Notes: generated by a model not told the origin, from the letters alone. 14,126 nucleotides of DNA from UBA1858 sp964636225 (GCA_964636225.1 CAZWQM010000034.1:1-14126); one strand, 5' to 3'. Positions 1 to 6,967 are shown, counted from the stretch's first letter. Numbers and translations are program-made.

Positions 1-69
1 GGGAAACGAGATTCGAACTCGCGACCCCAACCTTGGCAAGGTTGTGCTCTACCACTGAGCTATTCCCGC
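1..69 (-). tRNA. glyW: tRNA-Gly (GCC anticodon), 3' end cut by window edge
   Basis: Read on the minus strand from position 69, the sequence starts GCGGGAAT, then has the D-arm core AGCTCAGTGGTAGAGC, an anticodon stem-loop with GCC (plus-strand 35-37), and the T-arm GAGTTCGAATCTC. The acceptor 3' strand runs out of the window at position 1, so the last bases and the CCA end are not visible. It decodes GGC/GGU glycine codons. The gene lies about 140 bp downstream of pgsA, matching the uvrC-pgsA-glyW order known from E. coli; tRNA-Cys and tRNA-Leu genes follow there and may lie just outside this window. It has its own promoter at 81-115. Confidence 0.97.
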
Positions 70-80
70 AAATTGGCGTA

Positions 81-115
81 GGCGGGTATTCTAGTGCAAT
101 TCATAAGTCTGTCAA
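81..115 (-). promoter_or_regulatory. Strong sigma-70 promoter of the tRNA-Gly gene
   Basis: On the minus strand a perfect -35 box TTGACA (110-115) is followed by a 16-bp spacer and a -10 box TAGAAT (88-93, 5 of 6 consensus). The next bases, ACCCGCC (81-87), form a GC-rich discriminator of the kind found at stringently controlled stable-RNA promoters. The start site should be near position 81, giving a leader of about 11 nt before the tRNA 5' end. The boxes and spacing are seen directly; stringent control is inferred from the discriminator. Confidence 0.8.
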
Positions 116-209
116 CGAAGTGTTTGTTTATATTTGTTATTTTCGTGACCTACTTGCCGAAAATTGTTCTGTTTTGGCTAATATATTGCAAAATTTACTT
201 GAATTGACG

Positions 210-758
210 CTATTCTGATCTAAAGGCGGCTCTCAAATAACCCAGCATGGAAACCACCGTCAGCACTGCCGCGATGTCCAATAACCATTTGCCAGCTTCA
301 TACATGGGAATCCCCATCACCGGGTGATACCAGAGCAGAAACACAATGGCGATAATTTGTACGGTTGTTTTGATTTTCCCCAAGGATGACACGGCAACTT
401 TACCCCGCTTGCCCAGTTCCGCCATCCATTCTCGTAGTGCCGATACGGTAATTTCACGTGCTATAATAATCAGCGCAGGAATAAGCACATGCAGATTGGG
501 CTGGCGATAAATCACGATCACCAACGCGCACACTACAATTAGCTTGTCTGCCACCGGATCCAGAAATGCACCAAAAGCGGAGGTTTGATTAAGCTTTCTC
601 GCCAGATAACCATCCAGTAGATCGGTCAATCCAGCCACAATGAAGATGATGGCCGCCGCAGGCTTGGCGTACGCAAAAGACGAAAGGCACACCACAATCA
701 TCAACGGGATTAAGGCAATCCGCAGTAGCGTGAGTATGTTTGGTATGGTGTAAGACAT
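210..758 (-). CDS. pgsA: CDP-diacylglycerol--glycerol-3-phosphate 3-phosphatidyltransferase PgsA
   Basis: This inner-membrane enzyme condenses CDP-diacylglycerol with glycerol 3-phosphate to phosphatidylglycerophosphate, the committed step to phosphatidylglycerol and cardiolipin. The CDP-alcohol phosphotransferase signature is complete: D46, D49-G50, A53-R54, G63, D67 and D71, with the family spacing, starting DLLDGYLAR. Hydrophobic segments around residues 10-27, 33-45, 74-86, 91-101, 132-144 and 158-175 fit the usual multi-span fold. At 182 aa the length is normal. The start is ATG at 756-758, with no clear Shine-Dalgarno sequence and 11 nt after the uvrC stop, so translation is probably coupled to uvrC. 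Position between uvrC and tRNA-Gly is the classical gammaproteobacterial context. Identification is secure. Confidence 0.96.
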   Translation of the reverse strand: MSYTIPNILTLLRIALIPLMIVVCLSSFAYAKPAAAIIFIVAGLTDLLDGYLARKLNQTSAFGAFLDPVADKLIVVCALVIVIYRQPNLHVLIPALIIIAREITVSALREWMAELGKRGKVAVSSLGKIKTTVQIIAIVFLLWYHPVMGIPMYEAGKWLLDIAAVLTVVSMLGYLRAAFRSE

Positions 759-769
759 TTTATGTTTAG

Positions 770-2593
770 TTAATCACTGTGCAGTATTTCATGTATGGAT
801 TGCGCCAGTTGTTTACTGATTCCGCTGACTTTGGCCAGTTCTTGCTCGCTAGCGCGCTCAATTCCTCGCAGACCACCAAAATGTTTGAGCAGGCTTTGTC
901 GTCGTTTTGGTCCCAGCCCGGCAATTCCTTCCAGTGTTGACATTTTACGTGATTTATGTCTGCGTTTCCGGTGACTTGTAATGGCAAAACGATGCGCTTC
1001 GTCACGAATCTGTTGAATTAAATGCAAGGCGAGCGAATCGCCGCCCAAATGGATCGGTTGTTTATCGCCCAGTATAAATAATTGCTCCATGCCTGGCCGT
1101 CTTTCCACTCCCTTAGCCACACCTACCACCAGCACATCCGTGACTTGCAGGTCTTTCATCACCTGCCCGGCTTGAGTGAGCTGGCCTTTACCGCCATCAA
1201 TAAACAGAATGTCCGGCAGCTTGCCTTCGCCTTTTTGCAAGCGCGTGTAACGGCGTGTCAGCGCTTGCAGCATGGCGGCATAATCATCTCCCGGTGTAAT
1301 GCCTTCAATATTGAATTTGCGATACTCCGACTTGCGCGGCCCTCCCCTGTCAAATACCACGCATGAAGCAACTGTGAGTTCTCCTGAAGTATGACTGATA
1401 TCAAAACATTCCATGCGTTGAATAGGGCCGGTTAATTTGAAGGTTTCTTCCAGCGCGGTAAAGCGTTGCTCCATTCCTGCCTGACTCGCCAGACGCGATT
1501 CAAATGCTGTGACTACATTTTTATTGGCAAACTCCAACCATCGAGCACGTTTGCCACGTACAGAGAACGTCAGTTTGACTTTAGCTTCACGTTGATTGGA
1601 AAGCATTTCTGCCAGCAGTTCACTCTCAGCCGGTTCAATCGCGGTAATGATTTCTTCTGGCGGTCTGCGATGTAAGTAATACTGCCCAATAAAATAGTGC
1701 AGTAATTCGTGTTCGTTATAATGCGCGGGTGTTTTGGGAAAAAAACATTTATTACCCAGGTTCATTTTGTTGCGCACCTGAAACACCTGCACACAGGCCA
1801 GCGCGTCACGCATTTTGCAAGTGATAATATCACAGTCCCCCGAAAGATCACTGACATACTGTTGTTGTGATACTTGCCGAAGCGCATCAATTTGATCACG
1901 CAGTTTGGCGGCATGTTCAAATTCCAGATTGGTCGAAGCATTTTCCATTTCGCCAACCAGGTGGTTAATCACCTGTTCACTTTTACCCTGTAAAAATTTG
2001 CGCGCATAGTCGACATCTTTGGCGTAGATTTTTTCACTCACCATATTTACGCACGGTGCGGTACAACGTTCAATTTGATATTGCAGGCAAGGACGCGAAC
2101 GATTGCGATATTCACTTTCACTGCACTGACGTACTTTAAATGTTTTCTGCAACAGACTTAGCGTTTCACGCACTGCGCCCACACTGGCGTATGGTCCGAA
2201 ATATTCACCTTTCTTTTTTTTCGCGCCACGATAAAAACTTAAACTGGGGAATTCATGGCCCGACAACAATATATAAGGGTAGCTTTTATCATCGCGCAGA
2301 AGAATATTGTATTTTGGTCGATGCTCCTTGATGAGGTTGTTTTCTAGCAACAGGGCTTCGGCCTCGGTATTAGTCACCGTGACTTCCATGTTGGCGACCT
2401 GCTTAATCATCTGTTGAATACGCGGGCTAATGCCTCTGCGACTAAAATAAGAAGAAACGCGCTTCTTAAGGTTCTTGGCTTTGCCTACATAGAGAATAGT
2501 CGCATCACAATCCAGCATGCGATATACACCCGGTTGTTGAGTCAGCGTTTTCAGAAACGCCTTGTCATCAAATTGTAGAAGTTCTTCAGACAA
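770..2593 (-). CDS. uvrC: Excinuclease ABC subunit UvrC
   Basis: UvrC makes the 3' and 5' incisions in nucleotide excision repair after UvrAB loads at a lesion. Domains in order: N-terminal GIY-YIG nuclease (about 18-95; GVY at 22-24, YVG at 35-37, acidic EALLLE block at 79-84); four cysteines C157, C169, C177 and C181, whose spacing matches the Fe-S ligands described for E. coli UvrC; the UVR motif that contacts UvrB (about 206-241); the RNase H-like endonuclease half with D398 in CFDIS, D437, D466 in IDGGKG and H534; and a C-terminal double helix-hairpin-helix (about 552-605). At 607 aa it is full length. The start codon is TTG (2591-2593): the residues after it, through KAFLKTL then PGVYRM, align with known N-termini and the next Met (residue 26) lies inside the catalytic domain. 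The udg gene ends 11 nt upstream. Confidence 0.97.
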   Translation of the reverse strand: MSEELLQFDDKAFLKTLTQQPGVYRMLDCDATILYVGKAKNLKKRVSSYFSRRGISPRIQQMIKQVANMEVTVTNTEAEALLLENNLIKEHRPKYNILLRDDKSYPYILLSGHEFPSLSFYRGAKKKKGEYFGPYASVGAVRETLSLLQKTFKVRQCSESEYRNRSRPCLQYQIERCTAPCVNMVSEKIYAKDVDYARKFLQGKSEQVINHLVGEMENASTNLEFEHAAKLRDQIDALRQVSQQQYVSDLSGDCDIITCKMRDALACVQVFQVRNKMNLGNKCFFPKTPAHYNEHELLHYFIGQYYLHRRPPEEIITAIEPAESELLAEMLSNQREAKVKLTFSVRGKRARWLEFANKNVVTAFESRLASQAGMEQRFTALEETFKLTGPIQRMECFDISHTSGELTVASCVVFDRGGPRKSEYRKFNIEGITPGDDYAAMLQALTRRYTRLQKGEGKLPDILFIDGGKGQLTQAGQVMKDLQVTDVLVVGVAKGVERRPGMEQLFILGDKQPIHLGGDSLALHLIQQIRDEAHRFAITSHRKRRHKSRKMSTLEGIAGLGPKRRQSLLKHFGGLRGIERASEQELAKVSGISKQLAQSIHEILHSD

Positions 2594-2604
2594 TGTTAAT
2601 GTCG

Positions 2605-3243
2605 CTACGAGCCAATCAGATCTCGTATTTTAGCGAAGACTGCTTCAAATTGGTCGACCGTCAGACGTTTCGTGGATGTGTTATAACGACTGCAGTGATA
2701 AGAATTCACCAGTGTAAATTGATCTGGCAGTTGATGAACTGCCCCATGAGCAAATGGATAGTCTTTTAAACGCATTCCCAGGGAACGCAGAGTAGTTTCA
2801 TGTGCAATTCTGCCCAGCGCCAGAACAACATGCTTAACAGAAAGCGCAAGTAGTTCCTGCTGTATGTATTGATTGCAGGTTTTAATTTCTGCCGGCGTGG
2901 GTTTGTTTTGTGGTGGCACACACTTCACGGCATTAGTGATGCGCGTATCCTTGAGTTGCAAACCATCTTTTATATGCACAGATTCCGGTGCATTGGAAAA
3001 GCCAAACTTATATAAAGTTTCATACAACAGTATACCGGCATAGTCTCCGGTAAAAGGACGCCCCGTTGCATTGGCCCCATGCAGACCAGGGGCTAACCCG
3101 ACAATTAATAATCGAGCCTTGTCATCACCAAATGGAGGCACCGGCTTACAGAAGTAATCCGGATATTTTTGTTTGGACTCTGCCAGATAGTCCGCAAGAC
3201 GTTCACATTGCTTGCAACGTGTGGAAAATTTATTACCTGCCAT
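2605..3243 (-). CDS. Family 5 (UDGb-type) uracil-DNA glycosylase
   Basis: This DNA glycosylase should excise uracil, and in characterised family 5 members also hypoxanthine, to start base-excision repair. Motif 1 is GLAPGLHGAN at 49-58, followed by TGRPFTGD (60-67). It is the family 5 form, lacking the Asp/Asn that activates water in other UDG families. Four cysteines, C10, C13, C108 and C123, are placed as the Fe-S cluster ligands of families 4 and 5. Motif 2 reads HCSRYN (183-188), where HPS is common, followed by the family-typical RLT. Length 212 aa is normal. Start ATG at 3241-3243 is chosen because the CxxC pair follows ten residues later; no strong Shine-Dalgarno sequence or promoter was recognised. 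It heads a probable udg-uvrC-pgsA repair operon. A family 4 enzyme is the alternative, but motif 1 argues against it. Confidence 0.9.
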   Translation of the reverse strand: MAGNKFSTRCKQCERLADYLAESKQKYPDYFCKPVPPFGDDKARLLIVGLAPGLHGANATGRPFTGDYAGILLYETLYKFGFSNAPESVHIKDGLQLKDTRITNAVKCVPPQNKPTPAEIKTCNQYIQQELLALSVKHVVLALGRIAHETTLRSLGMRLKDYPFAHGAVHQLPDQFTLVNSYHCSRYNTSTKRLTVDQFEAVFAKIRDLIGS

Positions 3244-3328
3244 GGTTTCGCTGCGTTTTGCTTTATTCGTAAATAAGCATTTGCCTAATTCACAAGAAGT
3301 TTGGTTTGAATAGATATTTTGAATATTA

Positions 3329-3409
3329 CTGGATTACCGCTTTTTCAGGAATGACAAGAGTGGAAAGTTTAATGTACCCCGCGTCATCCCCGTGCAAACG
3401 GGAATCCAT
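3329..3409. repeat. Composite palindromic repeat, copy 1 (A unit + spacer + B unit)
   Basis: Two 27-nt imperfect palindromes face each other: an A unit at 3329-3355 (begins CTGGATTACCGC, ends AATGAC) and a B unit at 3383-3409 (begins GTCATCCCCG, ends GGGAATCCAT), separated by 27 nt. The A unit is decayed in its centre. The repeat fills much of the gene-free interval between fabH and udg. The B unit would be transcribed at the 3' end of the fabH mRNA as a CCCG/CGGG hairpin. The sequence resembles the widespread proteobacterial REP-like and neisserial dRS3 palindromes (ATTCCC-N8-GGGAAT). Confidence 0.8.
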
Positions 3410-3453
3410 CAAGCAAAAATTCACAAGTCTAAAATCTAATACGATATCTACGT

Positions 3454-4422
3454 CTAGAAAATAATTAACGCAGAACCCCAGGTAAACCCTCCACCAAATG
3501 CTTCCAGGATGATTGATTCACCTTTGTTAATGCGCCCATCACGCACCGCTGTATCCAGTGCAAGTGGTACTGACGCTGCTGATGTATTGCCATGCGTATC
3601 GACTGTCACCACAACACGATCCATGGGCAGTTTCAGTTTTCTGGCAGTCGCCTGAATAATGCGAGTGTTAGCCTGGTGAGGTACCAGCCAGTCTATTTGC
3701 TCTTTTGTGAAGTTATTGGCAGCCAAGGTTTCATCAGCAATTTTACCCAATGTATTCACTGCCATTTTAAAGACTTCGTTGCCTTTCATGTAAATGTAGG
3801 CTTCGCCTTGTTTTAATAACTCGTATCCTTCTGAAATACCGCGTGGCACATGCAATAAATGTTCGTAACTGCCATCCGCATGCAGATGAGTTGACAGAAT
3901 GCCCGGCTCTTCACTGGCTTCCAGCACAACCGCACCAGCACCATCTGCAAACAACACGCAAGTACTGCGATCGTTCCAGTCCACAATTCGCGAAAGCGTT
4001 TCAGCACCAATCACTAGCGCAGTTTTAACACTGCCTGCTTTTATGAAGTTATCCGCAATGGCCAGTGCATAAACAAAGCCGGTACACACAGCTTGCACAT
4101 CAAACGCTGGGCAGCCATGTACATCCAAACGTTTTTGAATTAAGCATGCGGTGCTGGGAAATACTTTATCCGGTGTGGTGGTGGCGACAATAATTAAGTC
4201 GATATCTTCTTTGGATTTACCTGCCATTTTCATTGCGCGTCGTGCGGCAACCACACCCAGATCAGCAGTGGTTTCACCTTCGGCAACAATGTGACGTTCT
4301 TTTATCCCCGTACGTTCCTGTATCCATTCATCTGATGTATCTACCATGGTTTCAAGGTCTTGGTTGGTTAAGACCTTTTCTGGCAAGTAACTTCCGGTGC
4401 CAACAATTTTTGAGTATTTCAT
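3454..4422 (-). CDS. fabH: Beta-ketoacyl-ACP synthase III FabH
   Basis: FabH condenses acetyl-CoA with malonyl-ACP to start type II fatty-acid synthesis in the cytoplasm. The thiolase-fold catalytic triad is intact: C113 in QAVCTGF, H249 in VPHQANTR and N279 in DTHGNTS, close to E. coli C112, H244 and N274. The N-terminal GTGSYLPE and the C-terminal GGGFTWGSALI are family hallmarks. At 322 aa it is full length. Start ATG (4420-4422) follows the plsX stop after 7 nt, so the two are co-translated. In most relatives fabD, fabG and acpP come next; here the operon stops at fabH and is followed by a repeat element and the udg-uvrC block, so those genes must lie elsewhere. Confidence 0.97.
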   Translation of the reverse strand: MKYSKIVGTGSYLPEKVLTNQDLETMVDTSDEWIQERTGIKERHIVAEGETTADLGVVAARRAMKMAGKSKEDIDLIIVATTTPDKVFPSTACLIQKRLDVHGCPAFDVQAVCTGFVYALAIADNFIKAGSVKTALVIGAETLSRIVDWNDRSTCVLFADGAGAVVLEASEEPGILSTHLHADGSYEHLLHVPRGISEGYELLKQGEAYIYMKGNEVFKMAVNTLGKIADETLAANNFTKEQIDWLVPHQANTRIIQATARKLKLPMDRVVVTVDTHGNTSAASVPLALDTAVRDGRINKGESIILEAFGGGFTWGSALIIF

Positions 4423-4429
4423 AATCCGT

Positions 4430-5437
4430 TTACGTCAAATAACTTTCTAGTTGTTTATCGATCAGCTTGGGTACACCTTTCTTGGCTTCGATGTAAGCGA
4501 TCGAAATGGCATTTTCAAACGACAATGCATCCGCACCCCCGTGACTTTTAATAACAATGCCTTTAAGACCCAGCAATGACGCACCATTATAGCGCCTTGG
4601 ATCAATGGAATGTTTGAATTCTTTAAGTATGGGTGTGGCTAACAGGGCTATGAACTTAGTAAACATGTTTTTGGAAAAGGACTTTTTCGCATAGCTGGAG
4701 ATCAGCTTGGCAACACCTTCACTGGTTTTAAGTGACACATTGCCTACAAAACCATCACAGGCAATGACATCCACATCACCACAAAAAATATCATCACCTT
4801 CGACGTAGCCAATATAATTTAACGAGCTCTTACTCAATAATTCATTGGCCTCTTTCACCTGATCGTTGCCTTTAATCGCTTCAGATCCGACATTTAGCAA
4901 GCCCACTCTTGGCTTTGCAATTTCATCTACGGCACTGGCCAGTACGGAACCCATGACCGCAAACTGAAATAGATTTTCTGCTTTACAATCGACATTAGCT
5001 CCCAGATCCAGCATGTGTGTATGTCCGTTTAGACTGGGCAACGTGGTATTGATGGCAGGGCGATCAATACCCGCCAGGGTATGTAATACATAGCGTGCAG
5101 TGGCCATTAAGGCACCCGTGTTGCCAGCGCTGACACAGGCTTGCGCGTGATTGTCTTTTACCAGGTTAATGGCCACACGCATTGAAGAATCTTTTTTGGA
5201 ACGCAATGCCTGTGCGGGTGGTTCGTTCATTTCAACCACTTGCGATGCATGGTGAATCTGCAATCTGTCCGATTCGCTGGCAGATGCTCGCTCCAGTTCC
5301 TGTTCAAGCAGAGCGCGATCCCCCACCAGTATTAGATGGATATCGTCATATCTCTTTAACGCCTTTAGCGCTGCGGGCACCACGACCGTTGGACCGAAGT
5401 CGCCACCCATGGCATCAAGCGCAATCTTGTTATTCAT
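4430..5437 (-). CDS. plsX: Phosphate acyltransferase PlsX
   Basis: PlsX converts acyl-ACP and phosphate to acyl-phosphate, the acyl donor used by PlsY for the first step of phospholipid synthesis; it acts at the inner face of the membrane. Family signatures seen: IALDAMGGDFGP (5-16), SAGNTGALMA (103-112), DGFVGNVSLK (228-237) and HGGADALSFENAI (299-311). Length 335 aa is normal. Start ATG (5435-5437) fits the family N-terminus exactly, though no convincing Shine-Dalgarno sequence precedes it. A perfect 12-bp hairpin lies 15 nt upstream of the start. Order rpmF-plsX-fabH is conserved and links ribosome production to lipid synthesis. Confidence 0.97.
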   Translation of the reverse strand: MNNKIALDAMGGDFGPTVVVPAALKALKRYDDIHLILVGDRALLEQELERASASESDRLQIHHASQVVEMNEPPAQALRSKKDSSMRVAINLVKDNHAQACVSAGNTGALMATARYVLHTLAGIDRPAINTTLPSLNGHTHMLDLGANVDCKAENLFQFAVMGSVLASAVDEIAKPRVGLLNVGSEAIKGNDQVKEANELLSKSSLNYIGYVEGDDIFCGDVDVIACDGFVGNVSLKTSEGVAKLISSYAKKSFSKNMFTKFIALLATPILKEFKHSIDPRRYNGASLLGLKGIVIKSHGGADALSFENAISIAYIEAKKGVPKLIDKQLESYLT

Positions 5438-5452
5438 AACGATAGAAAACAG

Positions 5453-5481
5453 TAACGCAACACTTTGGGAGTGTTGCGTTA
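5453..5481 (-). terminator. 12-bp perfect hairpin between rpmF and plsX (possible partial terminator/attenuator)
   Basis: The arms TAACGCAACACT (5453-5464) and AGTGTTGCGTTA (5470-5481) are perfectly complementary around a 5-nt loop. In the direction of transcription the stem is followed by CTGTTTTCT, a short and interrupted U-run, and then within 15 nt by the plsX ATG. It could terminate part of the transcripts leaving rpmF, act as an RNA processing or stability barrier, or mask plsX translation. The stem is certain; which of these it does is inference. Confidence 0.6.
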
Positions 5482-5522
5482 GGAATATTTAACACTGGTT
5501 TTTGAAGTTGTACGAAAAACGA

Positions 5523-5717
5523 CTAATCTTCGTCTTCGTCTACTTCGTCTTGCTTAATAACCTGACGTCCACGGTAGAAACCATCGGGACTGATGTGGTG
5601 TCTGCGATGAGTCTCACCGGTAGTAGGCTCGATCGAGAGAGTTTCAGATTTTAATGCATCATGTGCACGACGCATGCCTCTCTTCGATGGTGTTTTCCTG
5701 TTTTGTTGTACTGCCAT
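5523..5717 (-). CDS. rpmF: 50S ribosomal protein L32
   Basis: L32 is a small basic protein of the large ribosomal subunit. The N-terminus MAVQQNRKTPSKRGMRRAHD and the block RRHHISPDGFYRG (38-50) match the family closely. The protein is of the cysteine-free, non-zinc type. At 64 aa it is a little longer than the 57-aa E. coli protein because of an acidic tail, QDEVDEDED. Start ATG (5715-5717) has a strong Shine-Dalgarno sequence, GGAG (5725-5728), seven bases upstream, the best in this operon, as expected for a highly expressed ribosomal protein. The yceD stop is 20 nt upstream. Confidence 0.97.
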   Translation of the reverse strand: MAVQQNRKTPSKRGMRRAHDALKSETLSIEPTTGETHRRHHISPDGFYRGRQVIKQDEVDEDED

Positions 5718-5737
5718 TGGTGATCTCCAATCTATCT

Positions 5738-6256
5738 TTAAAGTTTTAAGTCTTTCAGCTTGGCAAACGGATTTTGCTTCTCATCCGTTGGCACTTCATC
5801 AAATTCATGCATCCATTGTTGCACCGAGGAATCACATGTTTCCATCTCTGAGTGTTTCGCAACAATTGGCATTGAGAGAATAATTTCATCTTCAATCAAT
5901 GTCGCCGTGGAAATCTGTGGTTCATTGTATTCAAAGATTTCATGTCCCTCTTCACTTGCCAACTCAACCGCGTTGGGTGTGACTAATAGCAGTTGAAATT
6001 CACCACTTATGGGAATGGCTGCATCCCCCATACACCGTTGGCACGATTGCACGATCTTGCCCTCAATAGTACCTTTCACCATTGGGAATAGCAGCGACGA
6101 AGTTGAAAACGTCATCGTTACGTAAAACTCACCGTCCGAGTTAGGCGCAATTTCCATAATTCTTGGCATATCCTGAACGGGTATACTGCCTGCAAACTGA
6201 CGCCCGCGTTTAGCAAAAAGTACGGGGTCAAAATGCAAAGGTAGATCGTTGCTCAT
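5738..6256 (-). CDS. yceD: YceD/DUF177 protein, 23S rRNA accumulation factor family
   Basis: YceD belongs to the DUF177 family, encoded next to rpmF in most bacteria and implicated in 23S rRNA accumulation; its molecular activity is not settled. The conserved C-x2-C box (CQRCMG, with the sequence VQS before it) and the C-terminal NPFAKLKDLKL are typical. The frame is open further upstream to a TTG at 6311-6313, but the ATG at 6254-6256 (MSNDLPLHFDP) is chosen: it gives a family-length protein of 172 aa, and the best promoter (6267-6295) lies between the two candidates. With that promoter the leader would be only a few nucleotides. First gene of the yceD-rpmF-plsX-fabH operon. Confidence 0.9.
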   Translation of the reverse strand: MSNDLPLHFDPVLFAKRGRQFAGSIPVQDMPRIMEIAPNSDGEFYVTMTFSTSSLLFPMVKGTIEGKIVQSCQRCMGDAAIPISGEFQLLLVTPNAVELASEEGHEIFEYNEPQISTATLIEDEIILSMPIVAKHSEMETCDSSVQQWMHEFDEVPTDEKQNPFAKLKDLKL

Positions 6257-6266
6257 TCGGCGGCCA

Positions 6267-6295
6267 AGTGTATAGATTGACTTAAGTTTCGTCAA
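6267..6295 (-). promoter_or_regulatory. Promoter of the yceD-rpmF-plsX-fabH operon
   Basis: On the minus strand, TTGACG (6290-6295, 5 of 6) is followed by a 17-bp spacer and TACACT (6267-6272, 4 of 6). A start site about 7 nt downstream would fall near 6260, only a few bases before the yceD ATG, giving a nearly leaderless message; no Shine-Dalgarno sequence is seen before that ATG. Its -35 region overlaps the spacer of the opposing maf promoter. Confidence 0.55.
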
Positions 6296-6305
6296 AGTTT
6301 TTACT
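6277..6305 (+). promoter_or_regulatory. Promoter of maf (yceF), opposing the yceD promoter
   Basis: On the plus strand, TTGACT (6277-6282, 5 of 6), a 17-bp spacer and TTTACT (6300-6305, 4 of 6) form a plausible sigma-70 promoter, with a start near 6312 and a leader of about 46 nt. The two -35 boxes on opposite strands form an inverted repeat, TTGAC...GTCAA, so only one polymerase should be able to occupy the site at a time. Confidence 0.5.
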
Positions 6306-6357
6306 GAAATCAACTACTTCTTAAGCCTGTTTCACCTGATTATTTGGAAAATAACCC

Positions 6358-6936
6358 ATGACCCGTCTGATTCTTGCTTCAAGCTCCCCCTACCGCAAGG
6401 AATTGCTGGAAAGACTGCATCTCGAATTTGAATGTATTTCACCCAATATTGATGAATCCAGCCTGAAAAATGAGCTCCCTCATGACTATGTCCAGCGCCT
6501 TGCGATCGAAAAAGCGGCCGAGATTGGCAAATCGTACCCGGGCAGCCTAATCATAGGCTCAGACCAGTGTTGCGTGAATGATCACACCATTCTCGGCAAA
6601 CCCAAAGACTACGATCATGCGATACAGCAGCTCAGTGCCGCTTCCGGGCGTTGCATTAAATTTCTGACCGGCGTTTCCATACAACATCCACAATCCGGCT
6701 GGCACCGGGAATGGGTGAATACTTTTACAGTCGAATTCCGAAAATTATCGCGTGATGAAATTGAGCGTTACCTGGAAATTGAACAACCTTTTAACTGCGC
6801 TGGAAGCTTTAAATCTGAAAAGCTGGGAATTTCCTTATGCCAGTCCATGCGTGGAGATGACCCCACAGCACTGATTGGTTTGCCGTTAATACAAGTTACC
6901 CAATGTTTAAGAGAATTTGGTTTGCAGATGCCCTGA
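6358..6936 (+). CDS. yceF: Maf family nucleotide pyrophosphatase, YceF type (m7GTP pyrophosphatase)
   Basis: Maf proteins hydrolyse non-canonical or modified NTPs to NMPs; E. coli YceF prefers 7-methyl-GTP. Key elements are LILASSSPYRKELL (4-17), the substrate-binding SSSPYR, GSDQ (67-70) with the catalytic Asp, GKP (80-82), and the YceF-like block CAGSFKSE (147-154) followed by TALIGLPL. The last blocks place it with YceF rather than with dTTP/UTP-specific YhdE. Length 192 aa is normal. The start ATG follows a GGAAA stretch about ten bases upstream. It is transcribed away from yceD, as in E. coli, and is followed directly by a repeat cluster. Confidence 0.93.
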   Translation: MTRLILASSSPYRKELLERLHLEFECISPNIDESSLKNELPHDYVQRLAIEKAAEIGKSYPGSLIIGSDQCCVNDHTILGKPKDYDHAIQQLSAASGRCIKFLTGVSIQHPQSGWHREWVNTFTVEFRKLSRDEIERYLEIEQPFNCAGSFKSEKLGISLCQSMRGDDPTALIGLPLIQVTQCLREFGLQMP

Positions 6937-6941
6937 GCAAT

Positions 6942-6967
6942 GTCATTGCAATAGTAGGAATATCCAT
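6942..6967. repeat. Possible decayed B-type palindromic unit
   Basis: Just after the maf stop, 26 nt begin GTCATTGC and end GGAATATCCAT. This recalls the B units found at 3383 and 7177 (GTCAT...GGGAATCCAT) with a two-base insertion and a scrambled centre. It lies 21 nt before an A unit, the reverse of the usual A-then-B order. The match is weak and could be chance. Confidence 0.35.

Noticed and set aside
766..1005. Open frame opposite or beside the 3' end of uvrC
   Set aside because: It lies wholly inside the uvrC coding sequence in another frame, with no ribosome binding site and no known domain.
3329..3409. CRISPR array made from the short palindromic repeats
   Set aside because: The units alternate in orientation, occur as pairs at distant sites and have conserved spacers, none of which fits a CRISPR array; no cas genes are present.
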